Source: JAJRTA01 sp965603125
GTDB lineage: Bacteria > Zixibacteria > MSB-5A5 > GN15 > FEB-12
Reading direction: 5' to 3'
DNA length: 64,000 nucleotides
Assembly (NCBI GenBank): GCA_965603125.1
Contig: CBFDBU010000004.1
Coordinates: forward strand, 97,996-161,995
Made by a program: the position numbers and the translations under genes. The notes beneath the pieces were generated by a model that saw only the letters and a list, made by a program, of their open reading frames with translations, did no database searches and was not told the origin of the DNA. Numbering within the stretch: the first letter of the stretch is position 1; every line of letters begins with the position of its first letter. Below, piece by piece: positions 1 to 9,220 of this stretch.

Positions 1-516
1 AAGCTCAAACAGATGGCCGACCTTAAGGCCGAATTCTACCGCTGCGATATACTGGACCTGGTGGGTGTCATCGACGGGAAGTTCGACATCGTCTACCAGT
101 CTTATGGTACCCATTGCTGGATCTGCGACCTCGACCGGTGGGCGCAGGTGATCGCACACTATTTGAAGCCGGGCGGCTTCTTTTTTATCATCGATTCCCA
201 CCCCATCAGCGCCATATATGAAGATACTAACTGTTCCTACCTGAGCGGAGGGCCTTTCCGATACTCCGACCAGCCGGACTACTGCGACCGCGACCATATC
301 ATTGAGTCTGAACTGGTCGAGTTTCAGCACCCGCTGTCGGCATTCGTCAACGCGCTGATCGGGGCCGGACTCGTCATTGAGAGAATGGACGAGTATGACA
401 AAGGCTACTATCCCGTACAAGAGGACTGGTACGAGCAGGACGGTTACTGGTATCCTCCCGGCGGTCCCCCACGCTACCCGCTGATGTTTTCGCTCAAAGC
501 CCGCAAGCCGAAGTAG
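1..516 (+). CDS. Class I SAM-dependent methyltransferase, 5'-truncated by the window edge
   Basis: The reading frame is open from base 1, before the ATG at 13, so the true start lies upstream and only the C-terminal part (about 171 residues) is visible. The text FDIVYQSYGTHCWICDLDRW followed by YLKPGGFFFIID matches motifs III to IV of class I methyltransferases, where an acidic strand is followed by the LKPGG turn. The SAM-binding GxGxG motif would lie in the missing part. The C-terminus is rich in Tyr and Trp. The substrate cannot be told from this fragment. The gene converges on the C25 peptidase, with a large hairpin between them. Confidence 0.75.
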   Translation, partial: KLKQMADLKAEFYRCDILDLVGVIDGKFDIVYQSYGTHCWICDLDRWAQVIAHYLKPGGFFFIIDSHPISAIYEDTNCSYLSGGPFRYSDQPDYCDRDHIIESELVEFQHPLSAFVNALIGAGLVIERMDEYDKGYYPVQEDWYEQDGYWYPPGGPPRYPLMFSLKARKPK

Positions 517-543
517 GCTGGGGCGCCTGCGCCCTTGAAACCT

Positions 544-588
544 CTGCCGCACATATTCCGCGGGGCCACACCCGCGAATATGTCGCAG
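544..588. terminator. Long inverted repeat between convergent genes, probable bidirectional terminator
   Basis: The arms 551-564 and 571-583 pair almost perfectly (ACATATTC-GCGGG against CCCGCGAATATGT), and pairing continues outward through CTGC and GCAG. It lies between the stops of two convergent genes. There is no clear T-run, so intrinsic termination is inferred from position and stem strength only. Confidence 0.45.
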
Positions 589-668
589 ACATGGCCCCAC
601 GCTGTGCGGTACGGAAGTCGCCATACAGCCATCCTTCTCCCCCGTGGCTGTCCAGGCATCAAACGCCG

Positions 669-2999
669 CTAATCCGTTTGGTACAGAACCCTGGCGGCAA
701 TCAGATCGATCTCACTGGTGATGGCGTCCGCCGCACCTGCCTCACCAGGGTTGAACGCGAAGCGTTCCAGTCCCAGCGTGATAACGTCCCCCGGTGTGAT
801 CGGGCCGTGTTTTGCAAGCGACCACATCTCAATTGAACTGTGGGAGACTCTCTCCTTGCGAAGACCCCAGAATGACCTCACGTGACGGTTGAATCCCTTC
901 AAAGGAGTCTTGGATGCGTCTTTCCGGTCGTATACAATCGACCACTTGAGGTTCCCGTCCTGAGTCGGGGAATACCAGATGAACTCGACCAGGAAATCAC
1001 TAAGGCCGTCCCAATCTGACGGCACACTGAACGTCACGAAGCAGGCCGGGGACCCGCTATAGGGGTAGCTGAGAGTGGGAAACGCGTTTTGAGTTCCGAC
1101 ATCCTGGATGATGTTTTTCGTTACCCCGCCGGTCTTGTTACTGCCCAGGATGTCAAGATCGATCGCTTTCCATCCTTCGGGGAGAGCTGTCGGCACCTGG
1201 AACCAGACATTGAGTTCCGGGTCGCCCAGAACATTGAAGAGATTGAACTCAAGCTGAGCCGTAGATGATGTGCCGTAAACGTCAAACATGTACAGCTTGG
1301 CCTGATTGGTAATGTCTCCAAAGGAGCCGATGCCGTCATTGAAGGCCGCTTTGTAGACCCCCTTGGCCAACTCGTCGTTGTATCCTCCATAGCTGTTACG
1401 AGATGAACCCCAGAAAGCCACGGCGCCGGATTGTCCCGCGGAACCGCCTGCTTTCAGCCAGGCTTCTCCGAAACAATCGCTCGTGGCGTGGTCAAACCAG
1501 CCCGTCTGGCAGGTGGGCGTGATTATCGACGGCAGCATTCCGTTGTTGTTCAGATTCAGGACATCGGCATTTCGAAAATCGCCGGTCGCCCAGCCGGTAA
1601 CACCGCCGTGACCGCGGTAATTCAGGATAATGCGGCCTTCATTGGCGGCATCAGCGATGTTGGTCTTGGTTGCCGTGCCGGTTGACCGGTAGAAGCGATC
1701 TACTTCGTATCCCCGGTCGGTCAGAAAGGTGTGTATCCAGTTCGAGGTGTTCTCAAAGTAACCTTCATCGGAGACTAACGATACCCGGGAATACCATTCA
1801 TCGGGAGACGTTACCGGCGTCTTTTCGTATCCAATCGTCTTGGCCACCATCCCGATTACGTCCGCCTCCGTCTTGGCGGGGAAGCGGCCCACCGCAAGGT
1901 CAGGCAGGAAGTCATCGCCGTCAACGGTGGCATAGTAAAGGTCCGAGGCACAGGAACCACCGCCGTGGGTGTAAAGATGGGTGGGCACCAGTTCAACATC
2001 GCCGACCAACAGTACCCAGGACGGTCGTGTCGCCCAGTGGTGGTAGGCGTTACTGATGTAATCGCGAATGTCCGCGTCGGAACTGCCGACAGTGGACATC
2101 TTCACGATCTTGGTCCCCAGACCCTTAGCTCGCTTCCACTCGGCCAGGGGAGTGATTTCATCCACGAACTGGTCGTCGGTAATAATCAGGTATTGCGCCC
2201 TCTGGAACAAGACGAGGAAGTCTTTCACCAAGCCGATATTGACCAGATGTTTGTACTGTTTCCAATAAGCCGGTGTGACCTCCAGCTTCTCCTTGACGGG
2301 GACGCCGATGAACGTTCGCGGTCTCGCTGCCGAGTCGACGAATTCCACCCTGACATCAAGCTCTGTGAAGACCTTGAGGATTTCCCGCGAGGGGTTGTAC
2401 TGGACCGGGAATACTTCCAACTGCACCACTTTCAGGCCGCCCATGATCATCGGCTCTGAAACCGAAACGATCTGAGGGGGATAGAATTGATTCGTCCTAT
2501 AGAACTTCCTGTCCATGGTGAATTCCGTGCGATACGGCCCCCCCTGCTCAACAACCGGTTCCTGAGCGGGATAGATTTTGTATCCGCGGCGAATCGCGTA
2601 CGACGTATCGCCGATCTCGACCTTCACCGTGGCGCCTTTAGGTACCGCCACAAGTCTGCGGATGACCGGCAGATTGGGCTTGCCGATCTCCTCCAGAAAG
2701 CCTGCCCCCGGAATAGCAATACTCTGGAAGCGACCCGGCTTCTCGATCTTTATCTCCTGAACAAAGCCGTCAACCTTCAGACTCAGCGCGAGTTCCCGGT
2801 CGGTCGATACCTCTGCCTTCAGATCATAGGAAGTCGGCACACCGCGTCCGGTGACTGTAGCCCAGCCCGCCTCTTTCTGAATCTTCGGTGTACGCTTGAA
2901 GATGGGAGCACAATGCGGAACCAGGAGTAAGACCATAAACAAGCCAAGACTCGCCAGAACGCGTCCCCTTCTCTCATGCAAATTACTACTGTTATCCAT
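669..2999 (-). CDS. Gingipain-like cysteine peptidase (family C25)
   Basis: This is a 776-residue secreted protease. The start at 2999 (MDNSSNLHER) is chosen because GAGGAGGT sits just upstream; the longer frame to 3032 has no such site. A hydrophobic segment at residues 15-30 is the signal sequence; it ends near a Cys that is not a good lipobox. A propeptide-like region precedes the catalytic domain. The catalytic dyad is readable: His464 in NYRGHGG and Cys497 in TPTCQTGWF. A GDVELVP strand and a conserved DLAVGRFPA motif precede them, as in peptidase C25. The C-terminus has no recognisable type IX sorting signature, so its export route is unclear. It probably acts outside the cytoplasm. Confidence 0.85.
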   Translation of the reverse strand: MDNSSNLHERRGRVLASLGLFMVLLLVPHCAPIFKRTPKIQKEAGWATVTGRGVPTSYDLKAEVSTDRELALSLKVDGFVQEIKIEKPGRFQSIAIPGAGFLEEIGKPNLPVIRRLVAVPKGATVKVEIGDTSYAIRRGYKIYPAQEPVVEQGGPYRTEFTMDRKFYRTNQFYPPQIVSVSEPMIMGGLKVVQLEVFPVQYNPSREILKVFTELDVRVEFVDSAARPRTFIGVPVKEKLEVTPAYWKQYKHLVNIGLVKDFLVLFQRAQYLIITDDQFVDEITPLAEWKRAKGLGTKIVKMSTVGSSDADIRDYISNAYHHWATRPSWVLLVGDVELVPTHLYTHGGGSCASDLYYATVDGDDFLPDLAVGRFPAKTEADVIGMVAKTIGYEKTPVTSPDEWYSRVSLVSDEGYFENTSNWIHTFLTDRGYEVDRFYRSTGTATKTNIADAANEGRIILNYRGHGGVTGWATGDFRNADVLNLNNNGMLPSIITPTCQTGWFDHATSDCFGEAWLKAGGSAGQSGAVAFWGSSRNSYGGYNDELAKGVYKAAFNDGIGSFGDITNQAKLYMFDVYGTSSTAQLEFNLFNVLGDPELNVWFQVPTALPEGWKAIDLDILGSNKTGGVTKNIIQDVGTQNAFPTLSYPYSGSPACFVTFSVPSDWDGLSDFLVEFIWYSPTQDGNLKWSIVYDRKDASKTPLKGFNRHVRSFWGLRKERVSHSSIEMWSLAKHGPITPGDVITLGLERFAFNPGEAGAADAITSEIDLIAARVLYQTD

Positions 3000-3802
3000 A
3001 ACAGCACCTCCTCTTTTGAGATAGATTTTCAATCGGTACTATCGAACGGTCTGGACAAGCCAATTCTCTGTCGCGGTCAGCACAAGTCAGATCATTGCCC
3101 GGACGAGCCGGCCAACTGAATGCGTTTCGGGCGAATGAAACGGCAACGGAAGAATGCCTCTGACAGCCGCGAACCAAGTACCGGCCCCACCAGCCGAACA
3201 GAGCATCACGAAGATGCCACGTAGCATTCTACCATCGCTACCCTCCTTCCAGTTGCTTGAATGAGACCCAGTTCACCGCCTTTACCCCATGTTCGTTATT
3301 GGGCAAAAGATATCGAAATTACCCTTGTTTCAAGGATTGACATCGTAGACAGCTTGTCAACCCCAAAAATCAAAAAAAACGGCGTCACTCCGCGCTGGCG
3401 GCATGACTATCGACCTGTTTCATGCGTGGAGGAATACCCATTCACACAGTCGAGGCACGAAGGGCGATCAGGCTCACTGGGTAGACGCGACCAAGCAGCC
3501 TCAGACATAAAATTGGCTGGAGGGCCTGCCGCAAGTATCGCGGGAAAGACCTCGTGTATCGAGCGGAACAGCCATCGGTTGGACGCGGAAAGCTGAGTAC
3601 CGGTTAGATGCCTTTGAGAAATCCGGCTTTGTGCTCCACAGCCAGTAGACACAAATACCCTGGAGTTGTAGGCATGGACTTGTGCGGCAAGCCGCCCCGG
3701 CTGTTTTTGCTTGTGAGCCACATGGCGGCTGTTTATCATGGAGGGCCGAGGTGAAACTGCCGGATGCCGGCGCCGTATTGACACAAAGGAAGAAGCAAGC
3801 CT
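3000..3802. other. Intergenic region, about 800 bp, no supported gene
   Basis: This divergent spacer between the C25 peptidase and the sigma-factor gene must hold both promoters. The open frames inside it (for example 3261-3596) have no recognisable protein and low-complexity Arg/Ser-rich translations. A TTGACA at 3336 is followed by an AT-rich stretch but lacks a convincing -10 at the right distance. I see no repeat, RNA gene or terminator. Confidence 0.5.
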
Positions 3803-4369
3803 TTGCAGGATAACGAAGGAGCGCTGATCAAGCAGGCCCTGAAGGGAGATCAGAAGGCATATACGCAGTTGACCGAGAGGCATCGGTCATCCGTGTACCA
3901 AATTGTCTTCAAGATCGTTCGGGACCGGGAGACGGCTGCCGACCTGGTTCAGGAAACGTTTATGAAGGCCTTCGCGTCACTGACCAGTTATCGATCCGAG
4001 TACAGGTTCTCGACCTGGCTGTACAAAATCGCCGCCAATAGTTCCATCGATCACCTCCGCAAGAAGCGAATTCGCGCCCTGTCGCTGGATCGGCCGCTGG
4101 AAACCAGGAACGGAACGGTTGAGATTGAAGTCGCTGACTATTCCTATCACCCTGGTCGGGACCTCGAGCGAAAGGAGCAGAGGTCTACCATCGACGAAGC
4201 AGTCAATTCACTTCCGTTCAAGTACCGCGAAGTGATTATTTACCGGCACAAGGACGATAAATCGTATGAGGAAATAGCCGATCTTCTCCGTATACCTGTC
4301 GGCACCGTAAAAGCGAGGATTTTCCGTGCCCGGGAGCTTCTGAAAAAGAAGTTGAGGCCGGCAATGTAA
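3803..4369 (+). CDS. ECF-family RNA polymerase sigma factor
   Basis: The protein has 188 residues, the usual length of an extracytoplasmic-function sigma factor. Region 2 is clear (DLVQETFMKAF, then RFSTWLYKIAANSSIDHLRKK). Region 4 carries the helix-turn-helix (SYEEIADLLRIPVGTVKARIFRARELLKK). There is no region 1.1 or 3. The start is a TTG with GGAAGAAG upstream. The linker between regions 2 and 4 is somewhat long and acidic. The gene is followed within 25 bases by a DUF4097 gene and then by more envelope genes, so it probably controls envelope functions. No anti-sigma factor with a zinc-binding HxxxCxxC motif is encoded next to it, which is unusual for this class. Confidence 0.92.
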   Translation: MQDNEGALIKQALKGDQKAYTQLTERHRSSVYQIVFKIVRDRETAADLVQETFMKAFASLTSYRSEYRFSTWLYKIAANSSIDHLRKKRIRALSLDRPLETRNGTVEIEVADYSYHPGRDLERKEQRSTIDEAVNSLPFKYREVIIYRHKDDKSYEEIADLLRIPVGTVKARIFRARELLKKKLRPAM

Positions 4370-4394
4370 AGCACGGCCGGAAGGAGTTGGTTTC

Positions 4395-5306
4395 GTGCGG
4401 ATTACTCCGCTTGTCATAGTTGCCCTTGGTCTTGTCATCCTGGCCGGCGGCCTGCCGGTCATGGCTGAAGAATTTACGTTTGACTACCAGAAGATCATCG
4501 AGACCGATCAGCCCGTAGATCTGAGACTGGAGATGGCAAGCGGAAATCTGACCGTCTCCGGTGGTGAGAGCGACCGCCTGATCATCGAGGCCGTCAAAAG
4601 AATCAGGGCCACCGGCCGTGATGAAGCCGAGGAAGTAGCCAACCACATTGAGATCAAGGTCGAGCAAACGGGCAACCTGGTGGAGATCACGACCAACTAC
4701 CTGAAACTCAGTAACAGGAGCCGGTCTTTCTGGAGCAAGGTGCTGGGGGCGGGCGCCGACTCCTACGGCGACGTGGATTTCAACATCACGGTGCCGGATA
4801 TCAACCTTTTCAAAATCAAGAGTACGGCCGCTGAAATAGAACTGTCCAACATTGAGGCCGAAATCGACGTGGAAAACGCCTCTGGCTCGACCCGGGGAGA
4901 ATTTCTGTTCGGGCCTGTCACCGTCCGTCAGCCCGCGGGTGACATAGAGTTGAAATGGGTAGAGGGGGACATCAGGATAAACTCGAATTCGAGCCGGATT
5001 ACGATCAAGCAGGTCGTCGGCGCCATAGACGTATTATCGCGGACCGGCGACGTAAGGATACAGACCGAGCTCGACAGCCCCAGGGACTACTTCGTGGAGA
5101 CAACCACGGGCAAAATAACTTTCGAGGTGCCCGAGAACTCCTCGGGAATGCTGTCAATCGAAACGCGATCGGGCAACGTGACCTCCCAAGTACCGGTGGC
5201 GATTCGATCAAGGACGGGTACCCGGCTGGTAGGAGAGTTCGGCTCCGGGGGGCCACGGATAACGCTTTCGTCCTCGACGGGGGACGTGGAGGTATGCGGA
5301 TTCTAA
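4395..5306 (+). CDS. Exported DUF4097 (toastrack-type beta-helix) protein
   Basis: The product is 303 residues with an N-terminal signal peptide ending near VMAEE. The rest is a run of short beta strands with repeated motifs of the type 'sGxvxixxveGdixi' (EIELSNIEAEIDVENASGS, GDIELKWVEGDIRINSNS, GAIDVLSRTGDVRI, GKITF, GNVTSQV, STGDVEV), the hallmark of DUF4097 putative adhesin or toastrack domains. The GTG start at 4395 has GGAAGGAG in front of it. It follows the sigma-factor gene closely and is probably cotranscribed. Family members are thought to be envelope scaffolds or stress sensors, but no biochemical role is established, and the assignment to sensing here is inference. Confidence 0.8.
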   Translation: MRITPLVIVALGLVILAGGLPVMAEEFTFDYQKIIETDQPVDLRLEMASGNLTVSGGESDRLIIEAVKRIRATGRDEAEEVANHIEIKVEQTGNLVEITTNYLKLSNRSRSFWSKVLGAGADSYGDVDFNITVPDINLFKIKSTAAEIELSNIEAEIDVENASGSTRGEFLFGPVTVRQPAGDIELKWVEGDIRINSNSSRITIKQVVGAIDVLSRTGDVRIQTELDSPRDYFVETTTGKITFEVPENSSGMLSIETRSGNVTSQVPVAIRSRTGTRLVGEFGSGGPRITLSSSTGDVEVCGF

Positions 5307-5341
5307 CAGCGCCTGATTTTACATGGGAAGTAAAGCGGGAT

Positions 5342-6598
5342 ATGCAGATCTCATCCAACATTACGGTCATTGTTGTTTTCGTTGCGGCCCTTGTCGGTTT
5401 GGCCTGCTTCGGCGCCGTCAGCGCTCAGGAGGCCGATCGGGACGTCGGTTACGCCCCTTCTGATACTACCTTCAGCGAGATTCACCTGTCCGACGATGGT
5501 GTCATCGCGGTCGACACGGCCGGGTATGAGTGGTCCTACGATTTCGACCGGGAGACTTTCGTGTCAGGCGTCCCTGAGCGCGAATCGCCTGACGTCCCGG
5601 CGGGGCGAGACCATGTTGGTGAGACCGTTGATCTTCCCGTCCACGAGCGGTGCGTTGATGAAAAGCAGGTGAGTCCGTTCGAGCGGAGGTCAATCACCGT
5701 CGGGTATGACGAGTACGTAGATGGTGACATCATCACCTTTGGCCGGGTGACCATCAGGGGCTGGGTGCAGGGAGATGTGAAATCGTACAGCAAGCGCGTG
5801 TTGGTGACCGAAAGCGGTCTCGTCGAGGGGGACGTGGAGGCACCGAAGGTGGTGATCAGAAAGGGCGGTCTGGTGCGGGGCAAGATCATCGAGGGTACAA
5901 CTCCGCTCGAGTTCAGTGATTTCTCCGCCCCGTTCTCGGCCAACTTCCTGATAGTCGTTGTCTCCTCTACGGCGATTCTTGTTTTCCTGACCTTCCTCGT
6001 CGTGTCCCTCATGCCGCAGCAGGTCAGCAGCTTCTACCGGTGTTTTGCCAATCACAAGATCAAAACGATGCTCCTGGGATGGCTGTTTCTGTTCCTGATG
6101 CTGGTCATCATGGTGCTGGTGGTGATCACGATAGTCGGTATACTGGTCGTCGTGTTTGTGCCTCTGCTTTATGCCTTCGCCTGTCTTATGGGCATCATCT
6201 CCTTCGGCATCATGATCGGGAGGGCTTTCTCGATTCGCTTTGCAGGAGAGGAGAGGAGTCTCATGTTCCAGTCATTGGCAGGCGTGACGGTGTTCGCGTT
6301 CTTATGGCTCCTTACGGCGGTCCTGATGGGTGCTGGTGGGCCGCTCTCGGAAGGCCTGGGTGTGTTTTTTCTGGTAGTATCGATAGTGATTACCAGCTTT
6401 CCGGTGACGGCCGGGATAGGAGCGGCTATTCTGACAAGGTTCGGTTTCCGGGAGTACGTCAGCGCCGGCGAACGTATAGAGTTGAAAGCAGAGCCGCCCG
6501 CTCCCGCCCCGGCGCCACCGCCGATCCCGAGCGATTCTTCACCGGCTTTGCCCTCCCCGCCTAATGATCCGTCACCGGACCGCCCGCCCGGACCATAA
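5342..6598 (+). CDS. Membrane protein with exported bactofilin-like (polymer-forming) domain
   Basis: This 418-residue protein begins with a signal peptide ending in VSAQE. Residues about 110-190 form a short right-handed beta-helix of the bactofilin or polymer-forming type (DGDIITFGRVTIRGWVQGDV, VEGDVEAPKVVIRKGGLVRG). After that come four to five hydrophobic helices (around residues 200-225, 240-290 and 310-365) and a Pro-rich tail. The frame is open far upstream inside the previous gene. The ATG at 5342 is preferred because it begins the signal peptide; an ATG at 5294 has GGAGGT directly abutting it, which is too close. A bactofilin fold on the exported side of a polytopic protein is atypical, since classical bactofilins are cytoplasmic. 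Confidence 0.7.
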   Translation: MQISSNITVIVVFVAALVGLACFGAVSAQEADRDVGYAPSDTTFSEIHLSDDGVIAVDTAGYEWSYDFDRETFVSGVPERESPDVPAGRDHVGETVDLPVHERCVDEKQVSPFERRSITVGYDEYVDGDIITFGRVTIRGWVQGDVKSYSKRVLVTESGLVEGDVEAPKVVIRKGGLVRGKIIEGTTPLEFSDFSAPFSANFLIVVVSSTAILVFLTFLVVSLMPQQVSSFYRCFANHKIKTMLLGWLFLFLMLVIMVLVVITIVGILVVVFVPLLYAFACLMGIISFGIMIGRAFSIRFAGEERSLMFQSLAGVTVFAFLWLLTAVLMGAGGPLSEGLGVFFLVVSIVITSFPVTAGIGAAILTRFGFREYVSAGERIELKAEPPAPAPAPPPIPSDSSPALPSPPNDPSPDRPPGP

Positions 6599-6678
6599 CG
6601 ATGGAGCGGTGAAACATCAGCTCGAAAAATTCGTATAATCCCACCAACAACGCTGTGCGCTAAGAGAGGAGTTATCGG

Positions 6679-7536
6679 ATGACGAGATTTGTGGTTGTAT
6701 TTGCAGTAATGACGCCTCTTTTGTGGAACGTGGCCCTTGCGGGCGATCTGGAACAGTACACGAAGAAGGTGGAGGCGGAAGGGGCTAAGGAACTGAAGGT
6801 AAGTGTCGAACTGGGAGCCGGCGAGTTCACCATAGACGTCGCCGACATGGCTGAGGCCGCCGCTCTGGAGGCGAAGTACGACCGCCGTTACGTGGCCGAC
6901 TACGAGATTAACTACCGGGTCAAGGGAAGCACCGGGATTCTCGATGTCGAGAGCGTTCTGCGGCGCAAGAAAAACATCGATACTGAGAGGAACCTGTGTC
7001 ATCTCACGCTATCGACCAGGTATCCGGCCACGATTGATCTGGATTTTGGCGCTTGTGACGCGCAGGTCGACCTAGGTGGGATGCCCTTGGAGGAGTTCCG
7101 CATGGACATCGGTGCCGCGTCAGGCGAGATCGAATTCTCAGCCCCCAACCCCTCCCGGATGGAACACTTTTCCATTGACGCCGGGGCTGCTTCACTGGAG
7201 TTCAATAGGCTGGGCAACGCCAACTTCGATGAGTTCAGCTTCGACGGCGGCGCCGGGTCGTTCGACCTTGACTTCAGGGGGGAGTATCATGGTGAATCCA
7301 TGATAGACATCGACATCGGCCTGGGATCGGCCGATATTATCCTGCCTGCCGGAGTGCCTGTTCAGATCATTACCGACAACGGCGGTTGGTTATCATCGGT
7401 GGATATTCACGACGATGACATCGAGGAAATCCGAAACGGCCTGTGGGAATCGGACGATTTCGACGAGGCGGGAACGCGGATCGTCGTCGAGCTCGACGTT
7501 GGCCTGGGTGCTGTGGACATATATTTCAAGAAATAA
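6679..7536 (+). CDS. Exported toastrack-like beta-solenoid protein
   Basis: The protein has 285 residues with a signal peptide (cleavage near ALAGD). Its N-terminal part (ELKVSVELGAGEFTIDVADMAE) resembles the N-terminal toastrack domain seen before DUF4097-like repeats. The remainder repeats 'GAxsGxIEF', 'DAGAASLEFNRL', 'DGGAGSFDLDF' and 'DIGLGSADIILP', with many Asp residues. GAGGAG lies 8 bases before the ATG. It is the third structural gene after the ECF sigma gene and is distantly similar in design to the product at 4395-5306. It is probably periplasmic or surface-exposed. Function unknown. Confidence 0.7.
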   Translation: MTRFVVVFAVMTPLLWNVALAGDLEQYTKKVEAEGAKELKVSVELGAGEFTIDVADMAEAAALEAKYDRRYVADYEINYRVKGSTGILDVESVLRRKKNIDTERNLCHLTLSTRYPATIDLDFGACDAQVDLGGMPLEEFRMDIGAASGEIEFSAPNPSRMEHFSIDAGAASLEFNRLGNANFDEFSFDGGAGSFDLDFRGEYHGESMIDIDIGLGSADIILPAGVPVQIITDNGGWLSSVDIHDDDIEEIRNGLWESDDFDEAGTRIVVELDVGLGAVDIYFKK

Positions 7537-7846
7537 ACCTCGCCCGGGACACTTGTGTAACTCCGTGGCTGCGTCAACGTGGGGCGGTCACGGAATTTTT
7601 TGTGCTGGCATTTACATATCCCCTGCCATGTGGGATCCATCAGCAGTCGCCGAATTGTGCCGATGCCGCGATCAAATTCTACGTTTGCTCCACTCTTTTC
7701 TTCGATCACCGCAGCCAAACAAAGGACTTGCCGATGAGTATAAGATGTGGCTATACTCCGGTGCTGGCAGTGAAAGTGCGGGCTTTGCGGTTCTGTTGAC
7801 CTGCAAGCTGCTGCTACGTAATGTAACTGTTGTTTGAAGGAACGGG
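7537..7846. other. Intergenic leader region upstream of htrA
   Basis: About 310 bases separate the toastrack gene from the htrA-like gene. Overlapping small frames here read through without a recognisable protein. The only structured signal I can support is the promoter at 7728-7757. Confidence 0.4.
7728..7757 (+). promoter_or_regulatory. Candidate sigma-70 promoter for the htrA pair
   Basis: TTGCCG at 7728-7733 and TATACT at 7752-7757 are separated by 18 bases. Transcription would start near 7764, giving an 83-base leader to the htrA-like gene. Confidence 0.45.
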
Positions 7847-9220
7847 ATGCTCAGAACACTTTTGACTCTGGCTATGCTGGCGGCGGGAAGTATCTGTGGT
7901 GCCGTCTCGCCGGGCGCCCGCCAGAGCGATATCTACCGCGCGCGGGACAGAGTCATGCCGGCGGTAGTGCATATACAACCGGTAATCAAGAACTACCGCA
8001 CCGGCGAACTGGAAAAGCAGGCCGTAGTCGGGTCCGGCGTCATATTCCACCCGGAGGGCTACGTGGTTACCAACTACCACGTGGCGGGGAAGGCCGAACG
8101 CATCATATGCACCCTTGAGGACAAGGAAGTCGTCCCGGCCCGATTCATCGGAGGTGATCCCTCCACCGACCTTGCCGTTATCAAGCTTGACCTCAGTGAG
8201 TACCCGGGGGAGATTCATGTGGCGCAGTTCGGAAACTCCGACTCGGCGCAGGTTGGCCAGTACGTTCTGGCTATGGGCTCGCCCCTTTCTTTGTCACGAT
8301 CGGTCTCGGCGGGGGTCATCAGCACCCGGGACCGCTACTTCAGCAGCGACGTTCGCCTTCCGAGCGGCGAGCGGACCGGTCGTTATAACCTCTGGATTCA
8401 GACCGACGCCGCCATCAATCCCGGGAACTCCGGTGGTCCTCTGGTGGATATGTCCGGCCGCGTAATCGGCATCAACTCGCGGGCCACCTTTCTTGCCAAC
8501 AACCTCGGTTTCGCCATACCCGTGAACGTGGTCAAAGATGTCACGGGGGCTATAATCGAACACGGCAGTGTCACTCGGAGTTGGATTGGGCTGCACTGTC
8601 AAGCCCTTCAGGAGTTGGAGAATCACTTCGGCACCGCTCGCAACACGGGTGTCCTGATCTCGTCGATTGATCCCGGATCCCCCGCTGAGGCGGCGTTCCT
8701 GAAGGCAGGTGATATCATCCTTGAATTGAACAGCTGGCAGGTTTCGGCCCGTTTCGTGGAGGAACTCCCGCGGTTCTATGCCATGATCGCCGATAAAGAG
8801 CCGGGCAGCGAGTTGAATCTCAAGGTCCTGCGAGGCGAGCAAACTTACAACTTCGGTGTTCGCACCAGGCAATTGGGAGACCTCATGGGTGAGGATTTCG
8901 AGTGCAAGGGTTGGGGTTTCACGGTCAAAGCCATCACGCGACAGATGCAGATTGAAAACCAGCTCGATGACACATCCGGCGTGATGGTGGTGGGCGTGAA
9001 GCGCGCCGGTGCGGCATCTGAGGGCGGTCTGCGCCGCGAGGATGTAATCATAACCTTGAACACGAGGCCGGTCGCTTCGTTGACGGAATTCGCGGTCCTC
9101 TACAACGATCTGAGAACGGCGGTCGACCCGCGGATACTCCTCACCGTCAACCGCGGCGGTGCGGTGCGCTACGTATTGATGAAAACTGATGAGAGTAAGG
9201 GAGAGCTTCTCCGTGAATAA
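7847..9220 (+). CDS. HtrA/DegP-type serine protease with two PDZ domains
   Basis: This 457-residue exported protease starts with a signal peptide (residues 1-20). The S1C catalytic triad is complete: His78 in TNYHV, Asp108 in STDLAVIKL and Ser195 in GNSGGP. Two PDZ domains follow, at about residues 250-345 (GVLISSIDPGSPAEAAFLKAGD) and 360-445 (GVMVVGVKRAGAASEGGLRRED). HtrA proteases degrade or hold misfolded envelope proteins, and their genes are often sigma-factor controlled. It overlaps the next gene, which encodes a related but inactive protein, so the two are probably made together and may form a mixed complex. The exact family member (DegP, DegS or DegQ) cannot be fixed. Confidence 0.9.
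   Translation: MLRTLLTLAMLAAGSICGAVSPGARQSDIYRARDRVMPAVVHIQPVIKNYRTGELEKQAVVGSGVIFHPEGYVVTNYHVAGKAERIICTLEDKEVVPARFIGGDPSTDLAVIKLDLSEYPGEIHVAQFGNSDSAQVGQYVLAMGSPLSLSRSVSAGVISTRDRYFSSDVRLPSGERTGRYNLWIQTDAAINPGNSGGPLVDMSGRVIGINSRATFLANNLGFAIPVNVVKDVTGAIIEHGSVTRSWIGLHCQALQELENHFGTARNTGVLISSIDPGSPAEAAFLKAGDIILELNSWQVSARFVEELPRFYAMIADKEPGSELNLKVLRGEQTYNFGVRTRQLGDLMGEDFECKGWGFTVKAITRQMQIENQLDDTSGVMVVGVKRAGAASEGGLRREDVIITLNTRPVASLTEFAVLYNDLRTAVDPRILLTVNRGGAVRYVLMKTDESKGELLRE

Noticed and set aside
4955..5341. Upstream extension of the bactofilin-like gene
   Set aside because: It overlaps the DUF4097 gene in another frame and would bury the signal peptide in the middle of the protein.
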